Positions 1 through 6,197 of a stretch of 11,984 nt of DNA are shown here, in pieces. Source of the stretch: JBEKYH01 sp049511115 (GTDB lineage Bacteria; Planctomycetota; Phycisphaerae; Tepidisphaerales; Tepidisphaeraceae); NCBI GenBank assembly GCA_049511115.1, contig JBEKYH010000341.1, positions 1-11,984 on the forward strand, written 5' to 3'. The notes below the pieces were generated by a model, which had not been told where the DNA came from, searched no databases, and worked only from the letters and a program-made list of their open reading frames with translations. A program made the position numbers and the translations under genes. Within the stretch, counting starts at the first letter, position 1; every line of letters starts with the position of its first letter.

Positions 1-288
1 CCCGAAGCCGCAGCCTCGGATCGAACGCCCAGCCCCGCCCCCTCATGCGGCCTGGGTGGCGAAGCCGGCGGCTTCCCAGTGGCAGCGGGTGTTGTTGGGG
101 AGATACGGCTCATGCGTAAAGCGCAAAACCTAATGCGCGTTTCCCACCATAGAACCCAAATGCAAGGCCTGCAAGCTAATTATGCAAATCTTAATGGTGG
201 GCCGGTTATCGGAAACGAAGCAATCCCAGTCCCAGGGCGGCCGCCGCTGCAAAAAACAGCGCAATCGGCGTCAATTGCCGCAGAATGA
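1..288 (+). CDS. Possible C-terminal end of a rightward gene (partial, hypothetical)
   Basis: Reading frame 1 is open from the left edge to a TGA at 286-288, giving 95 codons with no stop. The frame stays open even through the less GC-rich part around 115-235, where chance stops are more likely. A strong-looking intrinsic terminator in the same orientation lies about 20 bases downstream, as expected at the end of a rightward transcript. The first part is rich in Ala, Pro and Gly; the last fifty residues are polar. I recognise no domain or family. A GTG at 79 could also start a short ORF, but I see no Shine-Dalgarno sequence before it. The alternative is that this is non-coding DNA that happens to be open. 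Confidence 0.3.
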   Translation, partial: PEAAASDRTPSPAPSCGLGGEAGGFPVAAGVVGEIRLMRKAQNLMRVSHHRTQMQGLQANYANLNGGPVIGNEAIPVPGRPPLQKTAQSASIAAE

Positions 289-308
289 GCATTAAAACGA
301 AGCGCATG

Positions 309-355
309 GCAGGCTGAAAGATCGGATTTCAGCCCTGCTTTTCATCGCTTTTTTT
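309..355 (+). terminator. Rho-independent terminator (rightward)
   Basis: An 8-bp perfect stem (GGCTGAAA at 312-319 with TTTCAGCC at 327-334) has a 7-base loop. The stem extends with GCAG/CTGC across a one-base bulge. On the + strand it is followed at once by TTTT (339-342) and then by seven T at 349-355. This is the right geometry to end a rightward transcript, such as one carrying the open frame that stops at 288. On the minus strand the T-run is weaker and distant, so it is a poorer terminator for the leftward deacetylase gene. Confidence 0.7.
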
Positions 356-360
356 GCGTC

Positions 361-1035
361 CTATACAAGCTGGTCCAGCCCCCCCAGCCCCAGAACCTCA
401 TGCGTAAAGAACGGCTCGGCATACGCAACGCCAATGCGGCCGCCAAAATAACCCGCCATTGTTTTGACCATTTCCGGCACCGGGCTGTTGTTTTTGACGA
501 ATTGTGAGCCATAAGCCGCGACCGCGCTCATCTTCTTTTCCAGCGTATCGCTGATATCAATGCAAAAAGTGGGGTTGATGTTGAGCCGCAAGTGCGTGCA
601 GAAATAGTAGATAATTCGCTTGGGGTAGCACGGATCGCCGGGAATGTCGGTTTTGGTCAGCTTGGCGTCAAAGCGGGCGTCTTCACCGATGCGCGTAACC
701 GCGACATGGTCCGGATGAGCATCGAGCGGATACGGCAGAAACAGCCAATCCGGCCGGTGGCGGCGGATGACGGCGGCCAGCTTATGACGGCTGGGCAAGT
801 CATGGACGACTTGCCGGTTGGGCAAGCCGAGTAACGTGCGCTGCACGCCCAGAATCGCGGCCGCCGCCTGCGATTCGCGGGATCGCGTGACTTCATCCCC
901 CAGCGGCGTAGGCTCGCCGGTGGTCATGTCCACCAGGTGAACGCGTTGCCCCTGGGCGACCAGCTTGGCAATCGTGCCGCCCATGCCCAGTTCCTGATCG
1001 TCCGGGTGCGGGCCGATGACGAGAATCGAGGCCAT
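361..1035 (-). CDS. bshB1: PIG-L family deacetylase, BshB1-like
   Basis: This 224-residue protein is a zinc-dependent N-deacetylase of the PIG-L/LmbE family. The zinc site is visible: PHPDD at 9-13 (His10, Asp12, Asp13) and HPDH at 107-110 (His110 as third ligand). Beyond the general fold, the FCIDISD stretch at 157-163 followed by the AYGSQF stretch at 174-179 is characteristic of BshB1, which removes the acetyl group from GlcNAc-malate in bacillithiol synthesis. Length suits BshB1 (about 230 residues). There is no signal peptide, so it is cytoplasmic. The ATG start has a GGAGA ribosome-binding site six bases upstream. It lies downstream of a GT4 glycosyltransferase on the same strand, but that enzyme does not look like BshA. 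The family is certain; the bacillithiol role and gene symbol are inferred. Confidence 0.85.
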   Translation of the reverse strand: MASILVIGPHPDDQELGMGGTIAKLVAQGQRVHLVDMTTGEPTPLGDEVTRSRESQAAAAILGVQRTLLGLPNRQVVHDLPSRHKLAAVIRRHRPDWLFLPYPLDAHPDHVAVTRIGEDARFDAKLTKTDIPGDPCYPKRIIYYFCTHLRLNINPTFCIDISDTLEKKMSAVAAYGSQFVKNNSPVPEMVKTMAGYFGGRIGVAYAEPFFTHEVLGLGGLDQLV

Positions 1036-1072
1036 AGTGGGTCTCCGTTTGGGATTGCATCAGGAAAAGCCT

Positions 1073-1159
1073 GACAAGGTGACAAGGTGAGGGGGTGACC
1101 AAAGAACCGTGTGAAACCCGGGCTTGGCCTTGGTCACCTTGTCACCTTGTCACCTTGTC
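1073..1159. repeat. 30-bp imperfect inverted repeat built from octanucleotide units
   Basis: The left arm (1073-1102) matches the reverse complement of the right arm (1130-1159) at 27 of 30 positions, with a 27-base spacer. The three mismatches sit together in one unit of the left arm, at 1091-1093. Both arms consist of 8-base units: GACAAGGT on the left and its complement on the right. The structure fills most of the gap between the glycosyltransferase stop and the deacetylase start, so a transcript covering both genes would carry a long hairpin. There is no T-run, so it is not a standard intrinsic terminator. Confidence 0.8.
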
Positions 1160-1170
1160 ACCTTGTCACC
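1133..1170. repeat. Tandem octanucleotide repeat, unit GTCACCTT, 4.75 copies
   Basis: Four perfect consecutive copies of GTCACCTT (1133-1140, 1141-1148, 1149-1156, 1157-1164) are followed by a six-base partial copy at 1165-1170. A further isolated GTCACC occurs at 1194-1199, and two inverted copies lie at 1073-1088. The unit is not a multiple of three and the array is intergenic, so it is not a coding repeat. Perfect identity between units suggests recent slippage or an active expansion process. Confidence 0.9.
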
Positions 1171-1202
1171 CTATCATCTTCGCCCGGCACTGTGTCACCG
1201 CG

Positions 1203-2381
1203 TTACGGTCCCATTCTACGCCCGCTCTGCCCGCTGACCAATTCCGCGTAAAGCTCCTCCAGCGATCGCACCATCACCTTTACATCAAACCGAGCCACGG
1301 CGAACTCGCGGCCGCGGCGGCCCATGTCGGCGCGCAGTGCGGGGTCGCCGGCGAGCTGGTCGATCCGTTGGGCGAGTTGGGCTTTATCGAAGGGAGGCAG
1401 GATAAACCCGCTTTGACCGTCGATCAGAGCCTCGCGATTGCCGTCGATGTCGTAGGCAATGACTGGTTTGCCGGCCAGTTCGCCCTGCACGAGGGCGCGG
1501 GCCAAACCTTCGCGGCGCGAGGGGTGAACGAGCAGGTCCATGGCGCCGGTTAATTCCGGCACGACCTGCGGCGGGACCAGGCCAGTGAGGATGAACCGAT
1601 CTCGCATGCCCATCTCGCGCATGCGGCGCTGGAAGTCATCATTCAGCAGTCCGTCGCCGACCCAAAGGAAGCGCAGGTCGGGCCATTTGCGGCATAAATC
1701 GGGGGCAATATCAAGCAGATCGTCGTGGCCCTTCAAATGAAACAGCCGCGCGATGGTGCCGACTGCGATGTGATTCGGCAGAAGACCGAGGCGGCCGCGG
1801 ACCTCGTCGCGGCGCGAGCCTGATTCGAGAAACGGCTCGGTCTTCATACCGCTGTAAATGGTGCAGTATTGATCGGCCGTGCCGATGCCCGCGGCGAGGG
1901 ATTGGTCGCGCATGGCATCGGCGACACAGACGATTTTGTGGGTCCATGGCGCGGCGCGGCGCTCGAGGAATTTGTAGAATCCATTGGCCAGCGCGCGGGT
2001 GCTGGCGGTGAATGCCAGGCCGTGAATGGTGTGAATGACAACCGGGACGCGAGCCCTAAATGCCGCGCGGCGGCCGAGAATGCCGGCCTTGCTGGAATGG
2101 GTGTGAACGACATCGGGGCGCAACTCGCGCAGGCGCGCGGTGAGCCTGGAAAGGGTGCGAAAGTCCTTTCCGGGAAGGAGCGCGCGGCGCATCACATCTA
2201 GCACCTCGACGCGGTATCCGCCGGCCAGGGCGGTATCCATGAGGGAGCCTTCGGGACCGAGCGGCGGGCCGGTGATGAGGGTGACTTCGTGGCCAAGTTC
2301 GTGCTGCCCCTGGCAGGAAAGAAGCGTATTCTCCTGAGCGCCGCCGACGATCAGGCGGGTGATGATGTGGACAACCCTCAT
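1203..2381 (-). CDS. GT4-type glycosyltransferase (GT-B fold)
   Basis: With the ATG at 2381 the product is 392 residues, normal for family GT4. The N-terminal Rossmann domain begins with a short beta strand and glycine loop (VGGAQ, 12-16) and carries the HTHSSKAG stretch at 93-100, typical of polysaccharide and glycolipid GT4 enzymes. The C-terminal domain has the phosphate-binding Arg212 and Lys217 (ARLFHLKG) and the EX7E-like signature at 291-299, where the second Glu is Gln. It would transfer a sugar from a nucleotide donor at the inner face of the membrane or in the cytoplasm; the acceptor is unknown. An ATG at 2390 is an equally possible start; neither has a clear ribosome-binding site. 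A further in-frame upstream extension to 2492 would overlap arfB and is unlikely. It is followed by the BshB1-like gene after a 167-base gap holding the repeat array. Confidence 0.85.
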   Translation of the reverse strand: MRVVHIITRLIVGGAQENTLLSCQGQHELGHEVTLITGPPLGPEGSLMDTALAGGYRVEVLDVMRRALLPGKDFRTLSRLTARLRELRPDVVHTHSSKAGILGRRAAFRARVPVVIHTIHGLAFTASTRALANGFYKFLERRAAPWTHKIVCVADAMRDQSLAAGIGTADQYCTIYSGMKTEPFLESGSRRDEVRGRLGLLPNHIAVGTIARLFHLKGHDDLLDIAPDLCRKWPDLRFLWVGDGLLNDDFQRRMREMGMRDRFILTGLVPPQVVPELTGAMDLLVHPSRREGLARALVQGELAGKPVIAYDIDGNREALIDGQSGFILPPFDKAQLAQRIDQLAGDPALRADMGRRGREFAVARFDVKVMVRSLEELYAELVSGQSGRRMGP

Positions 2382-2420
2382 TACGGGCATTCTACAACGG
2401 GCCAAGATAGGATTGCACAC

Positions 2421-2855
2421 ATGCAAGAAGGCCAGCCCCAATCGGAACTCGCCCCCGGCGTCAGCGCTGATCCAGAGGCCCTGCGAATGCAATTCGCCCG
2501 CGGCGGCGGTCCCGGGGGGCAGAATGTAAATAAGGTCAATACCAAGGCCGAACTCTGGGTGACGCTGTCTGGCCTGCGGGGCATGAGCGCCACGGCATTG
2601 GCGCGACTGGCGGCGCTGGCGGGTTCGCAGTTAACGGCGGCGGGAGAGATTCACATCACATCGACACGCCATCGCACACAGGAGCGCAATCGCCAGGACG
2701 TGCTCGAAAAGCTGCGGGAAATGATCGTCGAGGCGCAGGTAGAGCCAAAGAAAAGACGTAAGACCCGCCCGACAAAAGCGAGCCGGCAGCGAAGGATTGC
2801 AGCCAAGCTGCATCGCGGCCGGATCATCGCCGAACGGAAATCGACCGACGATTGA
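2421..2855 (+). CDS. arfB: Peptidyl-tRNA hydrolase ArfB (ribosome rescue)
   Basis: This 144-residue protein matches ArfB/YaeJ (about 140 residues). It has a single class-I release-factor catalytic domain with the GGQ motif at 32-34 inside GGGPGGQNVNK (28-38), then the conserved region around HRTQERNR. A highly basic C-terminal tail (KKRRK near 113 and many Arg/Lys to the end) enters the empty mRNA channel of stalled ribosomes. Release of the nascent chain at non-stop ribosomes is known for the family. There is no codon-recognition domain, so it is not a full release factor. The ATG at 2421 is preceded by TAGGA at 2408-2412. The frame is also open upstream to 2289, but that part overlaps the divergent glycosyltransferase and is not part of the family. 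The start lies only 30-40 bases from the glycosyltransferase start. Confidence 0.88.
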   Translation: MQEGQPQSELAPGVSADPEALRMQFARGGGPGGQNVNKVNTKAELWVTLSGLRGMSATALARLAALAGSQLTAAGEIHITSTRHRTQERNRQDVLEKLREMIVEAQVEPKKRRKTRPTKASRQRRIAAKLHRGRIIAERKSTDD

Positions 2856-2890
2856 GAGCCCCGGCAAGCATAGGCGACAGCGCGAGGCGA

Positions 2891-3283
2891 TTAAGCATTA
2901 CTCGTCGTCGTCGAGTCTTCGAAATCCTCGTCATCCTCGAAGTCCTCTTCGACATCCTCCGCGTCGTCTTCGTCCTCCTCCTCATCATCATCGTCGGCGG
3001 CGGGGACGTCATCAGGTTCTTCCTCTTTCTCTTCCTTCTCCTTGTCCTTGTCCTCGTCGTCTTCCTCTTCTTCCTTGGGTTTGCGCTTGGCGGCGTCGGG
3101 CAGCATGGGAATCAGGCCCGCGGCCTCTCCCATGCCGGACAACGGATACAACAATAATGCAAGCGGATCGGGACCTACCTGCGGTTGGATCGCGCCAGCC
3201 GCGGGCTGCTGGTCGGCACTGCTAAGTTGCGGCCACGATTGCGGGAGGCCTCGCCTCCATCCACTGAATTGATTAACGCTCAT
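2891..3283 (-). CDS. Small protein with an extremely acidic C-terminal half
   Basis: I do not recognise a family for this 130-residue protein. Residues 1-62 are ordinary, with a Pro/Gln-rich stretch and a mildly hydrophobic segment around 41-60. A KRKPK cluster at 66-70 follows. Residues 71-123 contain about 40 Asp or Glu out of 53, and the end is STTTSNA. Such tails occur on proteins that bind basic partners or compete with nucleic acid (for example the RNA polymerase delta subunit), but nothing here shows that role. The ATG at 3283 has only a weak GGGA upstream; ATGs at residues 51 and 60 are alternatives. The opposite strand reads as a run of Leu, Val, Phe and Ile, an expected mirror of Asp/Glu codons, so I prefer the minus strand. 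The tract could expand or contract by replication slippage. Confidence 0.55.
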   Translation of the reverse strand: MSVNQFSGWRRGLPQSWPQLSSADQQPAAGAIQPQVGPDPLALLLYPLSGMGEAAGLIPMLPDAAKRKPKEEEEDDEDKDKEKEEKEEEPDDVPAADDDDEEEDEDDAEDVEEDFEDDEDFEDSTTTSNA

Positions 3284-3508
3284 ACGGAAAATCCCAAAAA
3301 GGCATGAAACCCTACCACCCCGATCAAGCCGAGGCGGCCCAAATCCGCCGCGGAAACAATATTCTTAGCCTGGGAGCACTCTGCCTTCCTCCCGGCCGAA
3401 AGTGGCGGTATTGAAGCCACATGACCTGCCGCAGTCAAGTGTTCTTTTTTAATGGTCCGACTGGTACAACAGGTCGGCTCAGGCAAAGCCCCAATTTAGG
3501 AGATCCTC
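3284..3508 (+). promoter_or_regulatory. Structured 225-base leader region upstream of the PfkB kinase
   Basis: The gap between the divergent acidic-protein and kinase starts holds a series of short stems on the + strand: GGCGG 3333-3337 with CCGCC 3345-3349; GGGAG 3372-3376 with CTCCC 3389-3393; GTGGC 3402-3406 with GCCAC 3416-3420; a terminator-like stem 3418-3441; and CCGAC 3457-3461 with GTCGG 3473-3477. The third stem and the terminator share bases 3418-3420 and so cannot both form. I match it to no known riboswitch class. No convincing promoter was found, so the transcript start is not known. Confidence 0.4.
3418..3450 (+). terminator. Intrinsic terminator inside the pfkB leader (possible attenuator)
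   Basis: CACATGAC (3418-3425) pairs with GTCAAGTG (3434-3441), seven of eight positions, with one A-A mismatch and an 8-base loop. It is followed directly by TTCTTTTTT (3442-3450). It points right and ends 59 bases before the kinase ATG, yet no larger rightward gene lies between here and arfB. It therefore either ends arfB read-through or a small RNA, or acts as a conditional terminator for the kinase. Confidence 0.55.
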
Positions 3509-4414
3509 ATGTCGCTTCTGGTGACCGGTTCCATAGGAATTGACACGGTTCACACGCAGTTTGGCAAGCGTGCCGATCTTATCGGCGGGTCGGCGGTTTA
3601 CTTTTCCTATGCTGCGTCATTTTTTACCCAGGTGAGGCTGGTGGGGGTTGTGGGGGAGGATTGCCCGGGCGCCCTGCTAAACATCTTCGAGGGGCGCGAC
3701 ATCGACGCCGGTGGGCTGGAGGTGCGCAAGGGCTCCAAGACTTTTCGCTGGCACGGGTCCTATCTAAAGAGCCTAAATGAGGCGGTGACCGAGGAGGTGC
3801 AACTCAATGTGCTTGCTGAGCGAATGCCGGTCATTCCAGAGCACTTCCGCGACAGCAAGCATGTATTTCTGGCCAACACCCATCCGCGCTTGCAGCGGGA
3901 GACGTTGCAGTTGCTGAAAGACCCGCGCCTGGTGGTGGCCGACACGATGAATCTGTGGATCCAGACGGAGAGCGCGGAACTGGCAAAACTGCTGAAACTC
4001 GTCCACGGATTGGTCCTCAATGACGGGGAGGCCCGCCTCTTGACCGGGCAGCAGAATCTGCTGGTGGCCGCGAAGGAGGTGCTGAAAATGGGGCCGCGAT
4101 TTGTGGTCATTAAGAAGGGAGAACATGGCAGCCTGCTGGTAAGCGGGCGGGGGGATGTTTTCGTGCTGCCGGCGTATCCGACTGAAGAAGTGATCGACCC
4201 AACCGGCGCCGGCGACAGCTTTGCCGGCGGTATGATGGGATACCTGGCCACGCAGGGAAATTATTCAGCGGCGACGCTGAAGCGAGCAATGGCGTTTGGA
4301 ACGGTGGTGGCAAGCTTCACGATTGCGGGATTCTCCCTCGATGGTCTTAAGGCCACAACGCGAGAGGCGATCGACGAGCGATGGCATGACTTTAAGACGG
4401 CAATGGCGTTTTAG
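3509..4414 (+). CDS. PfkB/ribokinase-family carbohydrate kinase
   Basis: This 301-residue protein is an ATP-dependent kinase of the ribokinase/PfkB superfamily, with normal family length. An N-terminal substrate lid region carries the GG pair at 26-27 in IGGSAVYFS. NDGE at 171-174 corresponds to the NXXE magnesium motif, KKGEHGS at 202-208 precedes the nucleotide site, and PfkB signature 2 reads DPTGAGDSFAGG at 230-241, with Asp236 as catalytic base and GAG as anion hole. Substrate (sugar, sugar acid or nucleoside) cannot be told from these motifs. The start is well supported: AGGAGAT at 3498-3504 lies a few bases before ATG. It sits 76 bases before the galactanase gene on the same strand, so a shared transcript is possible. 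The structured leader upstream suggests conditional transcription. Confidence 0.9.
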   Translation: MSLLVTGSIGIDTVHTQFGKRADLIGGSAVYFSYAASFFTQVRLVGVVGEDCPGALLNIFEGRDIDAGGLEVRKGSKTFRWHGSYLKSLNEAVTEEVQLNVLAERMPVIPEHFRDSKHVFLANTHPRLQRETLQLLKDPRLVVADTMNLWIQTESAELAKLLKLVHGLVLNDGEARLLTGQQNLLVAAKEVLKMGPRFVVIKKGEHGSLLVSGRGDVFVLPAYPTEEVIDPTGAGDSFAGGMMGYLATQGNYSAATLKRAMAFGTVVASFTIAGFSLDGLKATTREAIDERWHDFKTAMAF

Positions 4415-4490
4415 GTGGAAGGAGGCCTTGGTTCGTCGAAGCAGAATGAACGCAGAGGCACAGAGCTGAGGAAGCAATGCGGAGGAAACC

Positions 4491-5744
4491 ATGTCAAATT
4501 TGAAGACGGGCGTTCCTTTTCTTTTTTCAGTTGTCGCGTTGGCTTCATTGGCGTGGTTAACGCCAGATTTCGCGGGCGCGCAGACGGCAGGCGCGCCGGC
4601 GACGTTTTATCTTGGAGCGGATGTATCGGCGCTGGCCAGCGGGCGCGGGGGTGGGCGCGGTGGCGTGGCGCGGTATCAGGAGGATGGGCAGCAAGGGACT
4701 GAATACGGGATCATGATGAAGCACGGCTGGAATGCGTTCCGGCTGCGGGTGTTTTTGTCGCCGGTGCGGCAGGCGCCGAATAATTCGCTGGAAAATACCA
4801 TTCCGCTGGCCAAGCAGATCAAGGCGGCCGGGGCGACGTTCATGCTGGATATTCATTACTCCGACACCTGGGCGGACCCGCAGCATCAGGAGACTCCTAT
4901 CGCCTGGCAAGACCTTGACGCAGCCGGAATGGAAAAGCACGTGGAGGATTACAGCAAGGATGTCATCACGCAATTGAAAGCCGCCGGGGCGATGCCGGAT
5001 TTGGTGCAAGTGGGAAATGAAATCACCGGCGGGATGCTCTGGCCGATGGGGCATGTGCGGGTGCCGCCGTCGGATGTGAAGGCCGGGGCAGGGCCGGTGC
5101 AGTTTCCGCTGCCCGACCCGTATGACGATGTTAAGCAATGGGATAATTTGATCCGGTTCATCAAGGCGGGGATTCGCGGCGTGCGCGAGGGGGCGGGCGA
5201 CAGCCCGGTAAAGATCGTCATGCACATTGACTGCGGCGGCGATTGGCAGGTGACCCAATCGTGGTTTGACCACCTCACAGCGGCAAACGTCGATTACGAC
5301 ATCATCGGCCAGAGCTTCTACCCCAACTACCACGGCACCCTGGCCATGCTGCAACACAATATTGTCGAGTGCCACAATCGGTATCCGACCAAGCCGTTCT
5401 TCGTCGCTGAGACGGGATACCCGCAAAGCGGCGGTACGCGGATCATGTCGCCGGCGACGCCAACGACCTTGCCGGCCGGTACCGCGGCCACGGCGCGATC
5501 CAAAGGGTACATGCAATGGCCGGGGACGCCGCAGGGACAGTTACAGTTTATGGCGGACCTGGTGAATACGGTGAAGCGCGCGGGCGGGTCGGGCGTCTTT
5601 TACTGGGCGCCTGAAGGGTTCGGCCGCGGCAATGGCATGTGGAATGCCGACGGGACGCCCGCGCCGTCGATTTTTGTATTGGATAATTTAACCGCGCTGA
5701 CAACGCAGCCGGCGAGCCGGTTACCAGATCCGCCGACGCCGTAG
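4491..5744 (+). CDS. Secreted arabinogalactan endo-beta-1,4-galactanase, GH53
   Basis: This 417-residue protein begins with a Sec signal peptide: Lys5, a hydrophobic core at about 8-24, and a likely cut after AGA at 28-30. The rest is a GH53 TIM barrel: LGADVSAL near 41, YQEDGQ at 62-67, FRLRVF at 83-88 and DIHYSDTWADP at 120-130. The acid/base Glu177 lies in QVGNEITGG and the nucleophile Glu307 in VAETGYP. GH53 enzymes cleave beta-1,4-galactan, as in type I arabinogalactan side chains of pectin, outside the cytoplasm. The start is supported by GGAGGA at 4481-4486, four bases before ATG. An oddity is the GRGGGRGG stretch at 51-58, an insertion between strand one and the YxxDG motif. The C-terminus is a short Pro/Thr tail with no extra binding module. 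Confidence 0.93.
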   Translation: MSNLKTGVPFLFSVVALASLAWLTPDFAGAQTAGAPATFYLGADVSALASGRGGGRGGVARYQEDGQQGTEYGIMMKHGWNAFRLRVFLSPVRQAPNNSLENTIPLAKQIKAAGATFMLDIHYSDTWADPQHQETPIAWQDLDAAGMEKHVEDYSKDVITQLKAAGAMPDLVQVGNEITGGMLWPMGHVRVPPSDVKAGAGPVQFPLPDPYDDVKQWDNLIRFIKAGIRGVREGAGDSPVKIVMHIDCGGDWQVTQSWFDHLTAANVDYDIIGQSFYPNYHGTLAMLQHNIVECHNRYPTKPFFVAETGYPQSGGTRIMSPATPTTLPAGTAATARSKGYMQWPGTPQGQLQFMADLVNTVKRAGGSGVFYWAPEGFGRGNGMWNADGTPAPSIFVLDNLTALTTQPASRLPDPPTP

Positions 5745-5765
5745 CAGCCACAGGATATTGGCGAG

Positions 5766-6185
5766 TTATCGTTCCACAATCGCCCGCACGCCGATCGCCG
5801 CGACTTCCGCGTCAATGTCCTCGGGCAAACCACTCACGGCGACGGAGCCGACGACTTTGCCGTCCATCACCACGGGCATGCCTCCACCCCAGCCGATGAT
5901 GCGGCGGTCGCTGTAATAGGCGATGTCGAATCCGGTCTGCGGGTCGCGAACGGCTTTGCCGATTTCGCGCGAGGGCATGCGCTCGCGGGCGGCCGTCCAG
6001 GCTTTGTTTCGCGCGATGTCGATGGTCGCCAGCGGCGTGCCGTCCAGGCGATGGAGGGCGATCAATTCGCCAAATGCGTCGGCTACGGCGACCGTGGCGG
6101 TGGCGTTGCGTTTCTTGAGTTCTGCCGTCACGGCGGCGATTGCTTTGAGGGCTTCTTCGAGGGCAATGGTGGGGATGTTGGTCAT
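5766..6185 (-). CDS. GlcG/HbpS-family (DUF336) protein
   Basis: This 139-residue protein matches the GlcG/HbpS fold family. Visible signatures are VAVADAFGELIALHRLDG at 32-49, the glycine-rich GWGGGMPV at 98-105, and DGKVVGSVAVSGLPEDIDAE around 108-127. Members bind heme or other cofactors, or accompany glycolate or propanediol genes; the function of this one is not determinable. It lacks a signal peptide and is probably cytoplasmic. The ATG is preceded by AGGAA with a five-base spacer. It starts only 12 bases after the stop of the Tat-exported gene on the same strand, so the two are probably co-transcribed, with this gene second. It converges with the galactanase gene across a 21-base gap lacking an obvious terminator. 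Confidence 0.85.
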   Translation of the reverse strand: MTNIPTIALEEALKAIAAVTAELKKRNATATVAVADAFGELIALHRLDGTPLATIDIARNKAWTAARERMPSREIGKAVRDPQTGFDIAYYSDRRIIGWGGGMPVVMDGKVVGSVAVSGLPEDIDAEVAAIGVRAIVER

Positions 6186-6197
6186 AATGTTCCTATT

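Noticed and set aside
1..60. tRNA-like GGATCGAAC suggesting a T-loop on the minus strand
   Set aside because: The flanking bases do not form the required five-base T-stem, and no acceptor or anticodon stem can be drawn.
143..201. 8-bp inverted repeat CCCACCAT (143-150) / ATGGTGGG (194-201) and repeated TGCAA between them
   Set aside because: The arms are 43 bases apart and do not extend, and the area may be coding; chance is a sufficient explanation.
1073..1170. Octanucleotide array as a CRISPR array
   Set aside because: Units are only 8 bases, contiguous, with no spacers; there are no cas genes nearby.
1203..2381. The GT4 enzyme as BshA
   Set aside because: Its N-terminal region resembles polysaccharide-type GT4 enzymes rather than BshA, so adjacency to a BshB1-like gene is not enough.
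2852..3157. Rightward frame encoding a very hydrophobic protein that looks like membrane segments
   Set aside because: It is the mirror of the Asp/Glu-rich tract on the minus strand, where acidic codons read as Leu, Val, Phe and Ile in reverse. There is no ribosome-binding site, and the runs are continuous with no loop pattern.
3280..3486. Leftward 68-codon frame whose stop overlaps the acidic protein's ATG
   Set aside because: The overlap looks like translational coupling, but the start is a TTG with a weak ribosome-binding site, and the frame covers the structured kinase leader.
4557..5516. Long leftward frame (319 codons) opposite the galactanase
   Set aside because: It overlaps a gene with unmistakable GH53 motifs; its Arg/His-rich composition marks it as a shadow.
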